Part shown: positions 23,048 to 34,997 of the stretch, piece by piece
Layout: the number at the start of each line of letters is the position of its first letter
Numbering within the stretch: position 1 is the first letter of the stretch
Made by a program: the position numbers and the translations under genes
DNA from: Abelmoschus esculentus
Taxonomy: Eukaryota > Streptophyta > Magnoliopsida > Malvales > Malvaceae
Reading direction: 5' to 3'
Assembly (NCBI GenBank): GCA_035048815.1
Contig: JAUCBN010000016.1
Location: 9,912,501 to 9,976,500, forward strand
DNA length: 64,000 nt
The notes under the pieces: model-generated
Database searches by the model: none
Told to the model about the DNA's origin: nothing
Seen by the model: only the letters and a program-made list of their open reading frames with translations

Positions 23048-23866
23048 TGATGTGTGATTTTCATGGGCGCCAGCTTTCATAACAGATTTCATTCTAATTT
23101 CAAGACCTTTTTGCCTTTTTTTTCTTTCGATTGCTTTCGATACTTTCCATCCATCTTAATTTTTTAATGCAAGCTAATTAAACTTTAATTAGTAATAATT
23201 TAAAATATTAATTAAAAAACATTTTATAATGGAAATATTTGCAATAACTCATTAAAAAATTATAAAAAATTAATGATAAAGAGGTTTTATAGGAATATTT
23301 CGTATCACATTTGATTGTAATAATATTTAATAATCTAAATATTATGACTAATGAATATAATTAAATATGGGTTTGTATATAATTTCCTTTTTCTCTGCCT
23401 TGCCTTGTTTCTTCTTCCTCGTGGCACCGGGCATTCCCCTTGCAGGTAATCTGAAACTTGATTGTATATGGTCTGATCTCTTGTTTCCATTTTCCCTCCC
23501 TTTATGTTTCCCCCTATTTTTGGTCAGTTAAAACAAATCTGTTTTAAGTAAGGTTCAAAGCGATTCCATAGCAGATCTGATATGTAAAGGTTGAACTTCC
23601 CTTTTCGGATTTTTAATTCTTACCTTTTATCTCTGAAGTAATCCCTAATTATTCGGGCTTCTTAAATTTGACTATCTCCTTCAATTATATAAACCTAGGC
23701 TTTACTTGAATTAATCACAAATATTTTTTTCCCAAAAGGTTAGGGTTTAGTCCTATTCTTTTTATCATTCAATTTATTGATTATAATCGAGTGTTAGTTT
23801 TTGGATCTGGATTTGACTTCTTCTTTAGGGTTTCTTGCAAAGCCGTTCTTTTGTTTCTCGGGGAAG

Positions 23867-24602
23867 ATGGATCATTGCAATCTTCTTCAAAACGCAGCGA
23901 TTTCGCCTTATGACCATCAAAGGTGCGTTCCTGTTGTTTGCCCTAAGCCTCGGCGAATTGGGGTTCTCGCCAATTACCCTAGCAGGCCCATGAGATTGCA
24001 CTTGAGGTATAATTTTCTCTTCCTTTTTCTCTGATTTTTACTTCGATTTTTTTTACATGGGATGATATTTTTTTGTTTCTATTCACTGTTGTTTAATTAT
24101 GTTTTTGTTTTCAGTTATCAAGCTGAGAAAAGTGATATGAGTGCCAGTGCTGAGCTTTTAGATATCATCTTGAAGAAGGTATTGATGAATCTGAGCTTCA
24201 ACTCTTCATCTTTTTTCCAAGTATCCGCTTTTGATTCGCATTTTACACGTGATTTACTTGTATCTGAATTCATGTTTAAGGATATGATAATTTGAATTAG
24301 CTGTGTTTAAGACAAATCTGACTGTGATGCATTTGAACATGAATTTGTATGTTTTTCCCATTCTAGATACATTGAATTTTTTTCTTGAAACTCGAATGTG
24401 ATCGAGTTTTACACAAGTTTCTCTTTGTTACTCACACTTGAATATGCTAAAATAAGAAAACATGTTCCTGTGTCTTTTGAAGCAGGAATTTGGGATAGAA
24501 CAATCTTTAGACCATGTACCCCCAATTTTTTCTGGTTCAGATAAATCTAAGATTTCAAATATAAATAAAAAAATAACAATTACAAACAAACAACATATCT
24601 AA
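23867..24602 (+). CDS. Small plant-specific protein, three exons, function unknown
   Basis: I infer three coding exons. Exon 1 is 23867-24006 (donor AG|GTATAA), exon 2 is 24115-24178 (acceptor TTTTCAG, donor AAG|GTATTG) and exon 3 is 24486-24602 (acceptor GAAGCAG). The phases fit, giving 106 residues. The ATG at 23867 is chosen because the matching core begins there. The protein contains VVCPKPRRIGVL (residues 24-35), then 'SYQAEKSDMSASAELLDIILKK', then 'EFGIEQ…PPIFSGS'. This resembles, from memory, a family of short uncharacterised plant proteins with a conserved VxCPKPRR motif, a 'HQ(A/T)E…ELLDIIL' segment and a 'PPFFCGSPPSR' motif. No signal peptide or membrane segment is evident. The C-terminus after 'SGS' looks divergent and Lys/Ile-rich, so exon 3 may be truncated by the AT-rich DNA after 24560. 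A probable 5' leader intron donor lies at 23445 (TTGCAG|GTAATC). It could be a live gene or a recently truncated paralogue. Confidence 0.68.
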
Positions 24603-25099
24603 AAAAATAAATCGCAAAAAATATTTATTTAATTAATATAAACTCAATAATTCTATATCAACAACTTAAACACAAATATCTAGCCTAATATATTGTTTGA
24701 TTAAAGACAAACTAAAATATTCAATATTATAAAATAATCATAAATAGTAAGTATTATAAAAATATATTTGAATTTAAGATATGGTATCTAATTAATTAAA
24801 TATTCTAAATATTTATCTAAATCTTCAAGGAGACTATCTTAAAAGATAAATCTAAATATTTTAAGAGACAGTCTTTAAAATATATTTGATGAATCATATT
24901 TTTTTAATTCGGTTTGATATAGAATAAACGAGTTCTATAATAACGAATCAAAACCCAACCATATTACAAATTTTAATTTTAAAACGAATTGAAAACTGAA
25001 ATGAAATATATAAACCCGAATTGACTGCATAGCTATTTGATTTTTTTTACTTTTATCAATTTCATTGCTTACCCTACTTTTAATTCATCCACGTCAGAC
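24603..25099. other. AT-rich 3' flank of the small gene
   Basis: Very AT-rich with no ORF or clear repeat boundary. It may hold the 3' untranslated region of the gene, or whatever replaced its original C-terminal codons. Confidence 0.3.
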
Positions 25100-25174
25100 T
25101 GTAACACCCTCAATTTGAATAGTGGAAAAATTGAGAATAAGGAGAAAATAATATTTTTTTGATTTCATACTAAT
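25100..25174 (+). repeat. Short LTR-start-like fragment next to the solo LTR
   Basis: TGTAACACCCTC at 25100 is the same 12-bp start as the solo LTR at 25180, preceded by the similar 'agac'. The following ~60 bp differ. It may be the remnant of a related LTR, or a coincidence of the very common TGTAACACCC start. Confidence 0.35.
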
Positions 25175-25179
25175 TAGAC

Positions 25180-28100
25180 TGTAACACCCTCGAAATGGCC
25201 TAAAAGGTAACATGATCAATTGATAATTAAGTTGAGCAATTGAGAGTCAAAATCATATAATAGAGGGACTTAATTAAAATAAAAAAAAATATAAAAAGTG
25301 CTAAATAAAGGTGACCAAAGTTAATTAAATGAGATACATTAAGGTTGCATGGAGAATGTTGGAATTCTATAGACTACCCTTCCAAATAAACTTAATTTAG
25401 TTATAACAAAAAGGGCAAAGTGACATTTCCTATGTTTAATGAGAAGGATGATTGTCATCTTCTTCTTCCCCATCTCATTTCACGTGAACAACAAAATTAG
25501 AAGAGAGGAAGAGCTTTTGGGGGAAAATTTGGGGGAAAACCATTTGAGAAGATTCAGAGCTTTGCATGGTAAGGAAAACTGATTAGGAACTCATATTCAA
25601 ATGGCTTGGTAAGTTCATCTCTCCATAACCGAATACTTTGGGGGTTTGAACTTTTGGATTTTATTATTCTATGATGTTTTTGAGTTAATTAGGTTGATAG
25701 AAGCTTAATTTAAGGATTGTATTTGCTTGGTTTTTTGTTATTGAAGCATAAACAATAAGTTAAGTAGCTTGGAATTTAGATTTTTGAAAATGTTATACAT
25801 GTGTTATTTGATTCGATACGTTGCTGAAAAAAGGGTTAATTGATGTTGATTCTTATGTTCAAAATGCTGAAAAATCATGAGAATAAGTTAGGATTAGGAA
25901 TTAAGGCCATAGAATGAAAATTAGTCAAAATTGCCTAGAAATGCAATTCCGGGTAGCCCTTTTGGGAAAATTCCCTAGGTCAAATGGGTTAATTGAGGGA
26001 GTTAAGGGCTAAAATTTTGTAGTAGAATACTCACACGTATATAGTTTATATGAAAAATTTACGGAACTCCATTTGGAGTTTTATAGAAAAATTTATAAGT
26101 CTTTCCGTAAGGGCTGTTCAAATAGTCTCGAATCTGGACAGGTTTGTTTCGAGTGAAATCTGGTATCGATTGGTTGAGAATAAAAATGTTAATTTAATTT
26201 TTCCTTGTAGAGGATCTTCTTAGATTTCTAAAGAGGTAAAATGAGCTGAATTCGGATATGGGAGCTAGGAGATATGATCGATTGTTTAAAGGGTAGCCAA
26301 ACTGTCCTTAATGAACAAATGTGAATGTTTATATTTCTTAAGCATGTGATTACTTGAATTAAGTGATTTGGATATGTCCTAATGAATTGCTATGTGTATA
26401 TGGTTTTATAGAGAATCCAATAGAAGAAAATATCGAGGAATAGGAAAGGCTCGAGTTAGCTAGAAAGAGGGGCAAAAGGATCACCATCTACAATCCTTGA
26501 ATTGCTTGAAAAAATAGTGAGTGTGGCAAACCTTAGGGTTAGGACCTAGGTCCTAACCACCTTTTGTTTATTTGATTTGTCATGTAAATGGACTAATTAT
26601 ATCCTTGGTAAAAGGGAAGGAAGTTTAATTGTTAAAAGACTTGTGTGATAACATGTTTGAATACTAGTTTGTTAAGGCTAGCTTAGTACATTTGCATAGC
26701 TCAGAAATGCCAAGGTAAATTATGGAACGCGACACAGGACGATAGGTATGTGAATCATACATGAAGCATGTTTATGATGATATGAATAATTGTTTAGTAT
26801 CATGGTATGCAAGTTTGTTTGTGTACATGATATACATGTTTTGTTAGTAGCATGATAAGAATGGTTTTGTTTTGATAGCATGATAAATGCTTTTTTGGTA
26901 GCATGTTATGGACATCTTCTGTATTAAGAAACTTGAATAATGTGATTTGAACGACAATTGAATGAATAATGAAAATGTTATTGAGTCTTGGTCGATAGTT
27001 GGTCATAGATACGATATGCCTAGGGTTTGGGCTCATTTGTTAGTACTTCGGTACTTCTGTTTAGTACTTCGGTACTTTTGTTCGATACTATGGGTAACTT
27101 TGTTTGGTGGTTAGTCACCATTTTTTAGATACTGTGGGTATCTTTTGTTAGTGCCTTTGTGGTACTTCTGATGACTCGCTTACCTAGTCTAACTATACCA
27201 AGGCATCATCTGAAACTAATTCGAAAGTTAAGGCTTAAAGTTTGAAAACCATTTGTAAATGTATTGCTTGTGAAGCATTTGAACTTGGACACGAAGTTGC
27301 TATCAAACATTTGTTTATGAATTGTTATTGAATATTTGATTATGAATTGCTATCAAGCATTTGATTATAAATTACTATTGAGCATTTGGATGTGAATTGC
27401 TATTGAGCATTTGGAACGAATAAGTAGCCTTTGATATGACTCTGATTATGAAAACTTTGAAACATGGAAATTGACTAATGAGACATTTGAACTTAAATAC
27501 GCTAGCTTGGACTTGAGCATTTAGTTGTGAACTTGGATTGTATGCTAGAGGCAATAACAAGTATGACAAGCATGACATTATGATAAACATGTTATTGGTG
27601 ATTGATACTCTTTGTACATTGGTTTAATTGATACTATGAACTTGATTGATTGCTACTTGGAGCATGTTAATTATTATTTGTTTAATGTCTAAATTGGTTA
27701 GACTTAGGGCTGCCTCACTAAGTACCTAGTAAGTAATTACCACTCGTTTGTTTCTTCCTTCTCAAAACAACAAGTTATCGAGCTAAGGAGCTGGATTGAA
27801 TTTATTTCAAGCAAGCACCACAAGCAAGCAAAGTATGATATTTTAAAATTTTGTTAACTCCTAGCTTATGGTGGCATAGTGTCCATGCTTAAATTAGCTT
27901 TTGCATTTTGAAATTGGTCTATGATTTGCATAAACATATGACCATTCGAGTATTGCGTATGTAAGCCATAAGACATGGTGATCATGTTAGGCTAGCCATA
28001 TATATATTTGAAATTGGCTTATGATTGTATATGTTGGCCTTGTAATATGCATGTGGTATGTAAGTAATTGTCTTGGCATGAGAAACATGAAACTAAGTAG

Positions 28101-28921
28101 GATAATACATGAATCTTAAGGCTATCTTAATGTGGAATATCATGATTATTGGTCAAATGAATAGAATTAGTTAATAGATACTTGTTGCCCAAACAAGTTA
28201 GAATTGTCCTTTAAGGATTAGGGATGGTTTGAGGCTAGATTGGAGGCCTTTAAGATAATGTTTATGTGTCTTAGAAGCTAGAAACCTGCCATTTTGAGCA
28301 GATGTATCGATATCAATTCCAGGAGTATCGATACCATATTGAAAATAGAAGTTTGGTTCGATACCCGATTCGATACTAAACCCTCTAGTGAGCTCTCCGA
28401 TTCGATACCCGTATCAAATTAAGGTACTTTAGCCTTTGGTCAACGAGTCAACGGGTCAACGTATCGAACTATATTCTGATACCCTTGTTTTGATACACCA
28501 GGTGGGTGTTTCGATACCTTCAGTCACTTTTGGTGTCTACGAGTCAACACAGGTGACCCGTATCGAACCGTGTTTCGATACCACCCGTTTCGATACCTCC
28601 GTATAAGGGGTATCGATACTTCCAGCTATTTTGGTTCCATCTTTGAGATTAAGGTTTGAGAGTCTCACATCTTGGTTCTTTGGGCCCAACTTTAGAGTAA
28701 AACCGAATTGGAATAATAAGTAAATTAAATTCGATGAACAAACTTGTAATTGGATAAAGTTTTAAATTGACCCTATATTTGATAAAGGAATTTACTTATA
28801 ATTGACTTGTAATGTTATACAAATAAACGAATTGCCTTAGATTTGAATACAAAGTTTGATTTAGTTCGAGTTGTAAGTCCGGTGAGGCTCTCGTCTCCTA
28901 ACCCGGGGCGAGGGTGTCACA
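25180..28921. mobile_element. Solo LTR, 3.74 kb, with perfect 5-bp target duplication
   Basis: The sequence starts TGTAACACCCTCG and ends CGAGGGTGTCACA (short inverted ends, TG…CA). It is flanked by tagac at 25175-25179 and 28922-28926. No primer site, gag or pol follows on either side and no second copy is present, so it is a solo LTR left by recombination. Large LTRs with this start are typical of Tekay/Del-type Ty3/Gypsy elements, but the clade is inferred only. Inside are short direct repeats ('ttagtacttcggtactt', 27040-27075; 'tgaattgctattgagcattt'-type units, 27300-27415) and a cluster of TATCGATAC-like words (28300-28625). Confidence 0.85.
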
Positions 28922-28926
28922 TAGAC

Positions 28927-29092
28927 ATTGAATATTTAATATTGAATCAAGATAAGATCGAATCTTTAGTTAAATATTTTAAATTTTGAGAGAAACAAAA
29001 TTAAAATATGAACAAAAAGAAAGAGGATGAAAAAATATTTTTACCAAATAAACGATGTTGAACAATAATCAAATAATGATAAAAAAGAATTT
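28927..29092. other. AT-rich spacer
   Basis: No feature recognised between the solo LTR and the next foldback element. Confidence 0.3.
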
Positions 29093-29241
29093 AGGCATAA
29101 AGATAATTTTAACATTTAAGTTTATAATTTTTTATCATTTTGACTCTCATTTTTTTTGGATAAATTTAACTCTTAACCTATATCTTTTTTGACAAATAAC
29201 TTATTTTTTAACTAACATAATGATTAGACCATTAAAAATTT

Positions 29242-30478
29242 GGGTAAACTACATAAATGGTCCCTCGACTATACCTCAATTATCTTTTGTATCCCTTGAC
29301 TATTAAAATTTACAAATTGGTCCAACGACTTAAAAATTATAACAAATTGGTCCAATATCGTTAAAAAATTAACGGTTGATGACGTTGCAGTTAATATAAA
29401 TTGATATAATTATATAATTAGTCCCTAAGTTCTACACTTATTTTAATTTGACCCTAATTTTAAAATTAACCCACATAATTTTAATAACCTATCAATTTAA
29501 TCTCTCTTTCAATTAAATTTTAATAACTCACATAATTTTAATTCCACCACGGATTAACAAATTCTAATGAACCAATAATTTAGCATCAACAACTCATACA
29601 ACTCATAGAAAAACAACCCCCTAAAGTTTCAATCACGTAATCTTAAACTAATTCCTCACTTTCAAAACTAAAATTATTCGCACCGAAGCTAAAAGTTGAG
29701 ACTGCAAACTAACCTGAGCGACAACTGCAACAGCTGCACCACTGAGCATAGGCAAATGACCACTTTACCCGATCAAAGTTGACCCAGATAAGTAGGGATT
29801 ACCCATATGTTGATTCTGTTGTTGATTTGCTTGAATCGAACCTGACCCACTAAAATCCATTTGCCCATACAACTCAGCTTGTTATCTTAAAATGCTGCCA
29901 TGGAATTCAAGACGAAAACATGCAAAACTGTGCAAAACAAAGCCATGGATCTCATCAGTTTGATACTTATATTGCACGATTGACATGCTGTAACATTAAC
30001 TAGTACCAGTGTTTTTCTATTCGGTCTGTTTTTATATTGCATGGTTTAAGAAAGCAATGGTTCCGCAATATCTTTCTGTTCATCCGCACAAAAAGGATGT
30101 TCCTTCTCAATTTTGTAGTCTCCATTATCTTGAACTAGTTTTCATGGAGTTAAACTGTAATTTTTAATCTTTTTTTGATGGGAACCTATTCTTAAATTTC
30201 CAAACAAGAACAATTTATGAAAGCTTTAGTTGGATGAGGGATTAAATTGATAGATTATTAAAATTAAGGTCAAATTAAAATAAGTGTAGAACTTGGGGCT
30301 AATTATATAATTATATTAATTTACGTTAACTGCCACATCATCAACCGTTAATTTTTTAACGACATTGGATCAATTTGTTATAATTTTTAAGTCGCTAGAC
30401 TAATTTTTAACTTTTGATAGTTGAGGGATACAAAAGATAATTGAGGTATAGTCTAGGGACCATTTATGTCGTTTACCC
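29242..30478. mobile_element. Mutator-like foldback element carrying captured gene sequence (Pack-MULE-like)
   Basis: The termini GGGTAAACTACATAAATGGT and the complement of its right end (…ACCATTTATGTCGTTTACCC) form inverted arms of about 290 bp. A perfect 9-bp duplication, taaaaattt, flanks it at 29233-29241 and 30479-30487; this is the length made by Mutator-like transposases. The centre (about 29540-30230) is not AT-rich MITE filler but ordinary-looking gene sequence, including the TAF12-like piece at 29684-29905. No transposase is encoded, so it must be mobilised in trans. Confidence 0.8.
29684..29905 (-). pseudogene. Captured fragment resembling TFIID subunit TAF12 (Gln-rich N-terminal region)
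   Basis: The minus strand reads, over about 74 codons, 'SILR*QAELYGQMDFSGSG', 'QQQNQHMGNPYLSGSTLIG', a stop, 'SGHLPMLSGAAVAVVAQ' and 'VSLQSQLLAS'. From memory this matches the Gln-rich region of plant TAF12/TAF12b proteins, where both stops would be Gln (CAA to TAA). TAF12 is a histone-fold subunit of the general transcription factor TFIID; the histone fold itself is not in this fragment. Homology ends abruptly at 'LLAS', consistent with capture of an exon piece by the surrounding Mutator-like element. The identification rests on motif recall without a search. Confidence 0.5.
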
Positions 30479-30899
30479 TAAAAATTTAATGGTATTGACA
30501 TGTTATATATATGTGATAAATAAAATATATGACATCTAGCCTCATTCTACATATATATAATGTCATTATCGTTAAATTTTTAACGATAATAAAAAATATA
30601 TACATGTGAAATATAATTATATTCTAACATAAAATATAAAAAAATTAAAATTCAAATAAAATATTTAAAATTAATTAAATCTAAAATAAAAGGCAATTAA
30701 GTATTCTCAAATCTTAAATATCATTCTACATATATATGACATATCATTATCGTTCATTTTATAACTATCTAATCATTATGTTAGTTAAAAAAATAGGTAT
30801 TCGTCAAAAATATATAGGTTAAGGGTTAAATTTATCCTAAAAAAATAAAGACTAAAATGATAAAAATCATAATTAAAATTATCTTTATGCCAAAAATTT

Positions 30900-31344
30900 A
30901 TAACCTAATATATATTATTTACCCACTTTTCGCACTTTGTTAATACTTATTGCGCATTTCACCTCTAAGTTTTACTGTGTTTACATGTTTTACCTCGTGA
31001 AATAACAGACATAAAAAAGGATAAGCACCATAAAACTTCTTTTTCTTTTTCATTTTCCATTCGACGAAAAATAAAATAAAATCATGGAAACATCGGTGGT
31101 AAAATTTAAAAGATTTTTAAGAGTAAACTACAATGGTAATCTTTTAAACTTTTAGGGCACTTAATATAATCATTTAACTTTTAAAGTTTATGATATAGTC
31201 ATTAAATTTACTGGAGTTCTAATTCACTTCATTACACGAGTAGCTTCAAGCGATGACCGTAACTATAACTCATGTTCCTTTATTAAAAAAAATTAACATC
31301 ACTGATTTGATTACGGAAAATTCTACAACGGACGGTAAATATCG
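30900..31344. other. AT-rich spacer with MITE-like words
   Basis: 'gagtaaactacaatggtaat' near 31120 resembles the terminus of the element at 29242, and 'ggtaaatatcgttgaacacc' near 31350 leads into the palindrome. No gene seen. Confidence 0.3.
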
Positions 31345-32055
31345 TTGAACACCGTTAATGATAAATACCGCTGAATATTATTAAATTAATTAATAACGAT
31401 TAAAAAATTTAAGGACTTAATATATAATTATAAATTATTTAAAATAAATTTTTTATTAAATTACTTTTTATATGTATTATTTTATTTTTTAAATAATTAA
31501 ATAAAATAATAATTTAAATTAATTTTAAAAATAAAAAATCTTAAATTCTAAACCCTAAAACCAAAATTTAAAACCTAAGTCACTAAACATTAAACTCTAA
31601 ACCCTAAATATAAAATCTCAACCCAGAATCTAAAAACTAAAATCAAAACCCCTAAAAAGACTAAACCATAAACACTAAATCTAAACCCAAAAATCCTAGA
31701 GTAATTTTGAGTTTCAAGTTGAGGGTTTATAGTTTTTATAGTTTCAATTTTTCTATTTAGGGTTTAGGTTATGGTTATATTTTTAGATTTTAAAGTTTAT
31801 AGTTTTATTCTTTTAGGGTTTAGAGTTTAGGGTTTAGTGTTTTGGATTTTTAACTTGAGTTTAGGGTTTTAGGTTTTTGATTTAGTATTTTTTATTTTTA
31901 AATTAAAAATAATTTAAATAAATTATTTAAAAAATTAAAATATAATATATATAATTTGTTTAAAATTTTATTTTAAATAATTTAAAATTATATGTTTAGT
32001 CTTTAAAATTTTTAATTTTTATTAATTAATTTAATAGTGTTTAACGGTGTTCATC
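31345..32055. repeat. Large palindrome with degenerate telomere-like (CCCTAAA) repeats at its centre
   Basis: The left arm (about 31345-31710) and right arm (about 31715-32055) are complementary over most of their length, from 'ttgaacaccgttaa' to 'ttaacggtgttcat' inward. The outer parts are AT-rich. The inner parts are words like 'aaaccctaaa' on the left and 'tttagggttt' on the right, meeting head to head near 31712. It is probably a foldback MITE, but I could not define a target duplication. Confidence 0.7.
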
Positions 32056-33236
32056 GTTAGTGGTGCTTAGTAATGTTCGACGCACATGGTAGACTCATCC
32101 TTTGATTACATATCTCATAAATTATTGGACTCAAAAAAGTTACCCGAAAGTCCGGCTACTCGAAAGTCCGGGTAGTTAAAAAACGGCCCATATTTTGACT
32201 CGAATTTTTCGGGTATCCAGTACTTCGGGTACCCAGATTTTATATTTTTTATAAATTTTAAATTTAATCTTAAAAAAATATATACAGATGTAAAAGCTCG
32301 AATTACATAATCTAATATTTAAATATAAAATTTTGAAACCCTAGTTACATAATCTAAACATAAAATTTAAGACATAAATTATGTAAATCTAATTCAAAAC
32401 AAAACATAATGGGTAAGATTTTTTTTAATATTTTTAATTACTTTCATTTATTTTAATGTAAAAAAATTAATGATTTAAGTAGTAAATAATATTTAATTGA
32501 TTTTCATTTGGTTAATGCACATGCAAAAATAACGTATATAAACGAGTAAAGTTCAAATTTTATCAATTCGAACAAATAAATTGATTATTTTACAATAAAT
32601 CTTAATTTTTTTACAATGATTCCCTAATTCCTTTTTGAAAATACAGTTCGAGAGATTGAAATTTAAGAATTAAGTTGTTTGATTTAATAATATAGTGATA
32701 TAAAGGTATTTTATTTAAATAATAATTATATTTAAAATAGTAAAAAAATAAGAACCGGGTACCTAGAAATTTTTAATATTGTAACTCGGGACCAACCCGG
32801 GAAATGATGGACGAGGTACTCGACCCGAATCTAAATAATTTTTTGGGTGAATATTCAATAATTTTTTGTTGTATATAACAAATGGATATTTTATTTTAAA
32901 AGCTATGGTTGTCGGCAAATTATTTAAGAATCTATAGTTGATGTGAGCACGCTTATATCAACCAACAAAGCAACTTCAATATTCATGAGAGTTTATTTTT
33001 CACTTGTTACATATTGATGTAACATTTCTTTTCTTATATTTAGTATGTCTATATTATGCTAAGTATGTTTTAGGGATTGGATTGATAATTTTTGTATTGT
33101 TTCTAACTAGTTTGAGAGTAAATGTGAGTTATTGAATAAGTTTGCAAGTGTTTACACCTTGTATTTATATTTTCATTGAGTTTACATTACTTTGATGGAT
33201 TTTTGTGATGTTTACATGTAGGAACATAGGAGAGCA
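32056..33236. other. Intergenic DNA with decayed repeats
   Basis: 32135-32240 and 32745-32840 carry 'acccgaaagtcc', 'ttcgggtacc' and 'cgggtacctag' words facing each other, suggesting a decayed MITE of about 0.7 kb. The rest is AT-rich with no ORF called. Confidence 0.4.
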
Positions 33237-33370
33237 CCAGCTCAAGAGAGTGTATGTAGCTCAACTCCAGCTCAAGAGAGTGTATGTAGCTCAACTCCGG
33301 CTCAACAGAGTGTATGCAGCTCAACTTCAGCTCAAGCGAGTGTATGTAGCTGAACACCAGCTCAAGTGAG
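33237..33370. repeat. 30-bp tandem repeat, 4.4 copies, AGCTC-rich
   Basis: The unit is ccagctcaagagagtgtatg plus tagctcaact, repeated at 33237, 33267, 33297 and 33327, with a partial fifth. Units 1 and 2 are identical; the others differ at a few positions. AGCTC words stay dense to about 33545, suggesting an older, wider array. Confidence 0.9.
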
Positions 33371-34997
33371 TTCTATTCAACTCAGAAGAAGCCTAACGGA
33401 GTGCACGCAACTCACCTTAGCTTGAGGCAGCTCAGAGGCTTACCTCTAAGCTCAAGTTAACTCCTAATACTCTTAGCTAGCTCATTTAAGCTCAATTCCA
33501 TTTCCAGCTCAACTCAACTCAAGCTGAAGTGACTTATAGCAGCTGAAACCTATCCTACACGAAAAGTAGGTGTCCTAGGCATGTGCCATGCATGTGGAAC
33601 CCACATGGCAGCCTTGTGCACATGTTTGGGTGTGTAAATGCAAGCAAGCCAAACAAGGCCCTTGCTTTTGAAGACCAAAACGCCCAAGGGATATGAATAG
33701 GTGGTTATATATTCAAAATTCAAACATTTAACACATGTTAAATGTGTTTTATGTGACAAATCACTTGGCTAAAATTAAATGGTGCCTAGAGTTATTTATT
33801 TTAATTATTTTCGTTCAAATAATGGCCAAACATTTAAATTTTGGTCGACTTCTTTTGTCTCCTATATATTTTTGTATTTTGTAAACACAAGGTTACACAC
33901 TTTAAAATATAATTATACCTGAGAGTTTTCCTCTTCTTTGGTTCTTTTTAGAACTTTCTGACATTCAAACTTGTTTTTGAATTTCAAACTTTTGATACTT
34001 CGGGTTCCTAGATTGCTATCTAGAGAGTCTAAGTTCTTTTGACGAGATTCGATTCGGGTTTGTTCAGTAGATTGTGTAGGTTATTTTGAGTTTAGCATTT
34101 TATTTTGATTCCAGCAACATAATCCATCATTTTTGAAGCTCGAGTTGCTGCCATGGATGTTTCTTGAAGCATTCACCTTCCTCGTTTTGAAATCCATCAA
34201 AACACCAACCTTTTCTTTCTTTTCTTTTTAATTTCGTTTTCCCCCTTTATTCCTAATTTCATCATGAATATAACTTTGATTCCTTGTTTTTTCAAGTGGT
34301 TCTTGTTGTAGGAACGTACTTACAACAATCATAGATCTACAACATACGAAGAAAGCCCGTTTCGACAGGCTACATCGCATTAGTAGTGATTTCAACATTC
34401 GAATGTTGAGGTTGGAATGCTTTTCATCTGACCTTATAAAAATAATAAAATTGAACAACTTTGAACCGACTTTAAAGGAAAAAAATAAAAAATTAAAGGC
34501 GATAGGATTTCCATCAGACCTCAACATATGAAAAGAATGGATTATGCAATGCATCTATACTCTAGAATTCCCTTCACACCAACACTATTTTCTATCACTT
34601 GAAGTGTTAGTGAACACATGAAAAGGAAGAGTTTGGTCTTTGCCACACATGATGTTGGAATATAGTTCTTCCGATTTTTTTAAATTAGTTATGAGGTAGG
34701 ATTGAAATCCTTTTGATTTCAAGTATTTTTGTTATTATTTTTTTGAGATCAGATTGTTTCGACTTTAAAATTTTTAATTTTTATGAAACTAGATTGCTTT
34801 CCTATTGCCTTTAAAAATCATTATTCAAATCATTATAAATTCTAAAATATTTATCTAACTGTAATAGGTTTTACAATAAAAAATTGACCGTCGAAATAAA
34901 AATAAAAAAATTAACTGAACAACAATATCTTTTGTTAGTATACTATGCTTAAAACTTTTATACTTAAATTCTTATAGAAAGTAGACCTTCAATACTC
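33371..34997. other. Unclassified sequence; one 108-codon minus ORF of unknown status
   Basis: The minus ORF 34228-34554 has a Phe/Ser/Lys-rich product without a recognised domain. A plus-strand reading across 34315-34525 ('FDRLHRISSDFNIRM…') is equally unrecognised. The 33900-34130 region has a leader-like composition and could be part of an LTR, but no paired copy or target duplication was found. Confidence 0.3.

Larger units (their letters stand above)
29093..30891. mobile_element. Long-TIR foldback MITE, family F copy 2 (interrupted)
   Basis: The ends (AGGCATAAAGATAATTTTAA… and …ATTATCTTTATGCC) and the arms match the foldback at 7195-8260. The flanking words aagaattt and aaaaattt (8 bp, one mismatch) are a plausible target duplication. 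A second element, 29242-30478, is inserted in its left arm. Confidence 0.78.

Noticed and set aside
31540..31870. Interstitial telomere
   Set aside because: The CCCTAAA words are degenerate, irregularly spaced and arranged as a palindrome within longer complementary arms, so a foldback element is more likely.
32940..34130. Possible solo LTR (TGTTACA…AGCAACA)
   Set aside because: Ends resemble an LTR, but flanking five-base words do not match and no second copy was seen.
34228..34554. 108-codon minus ORF
   Set aside because: No domain recognised and low-complexity start; mentioned in the region note only.
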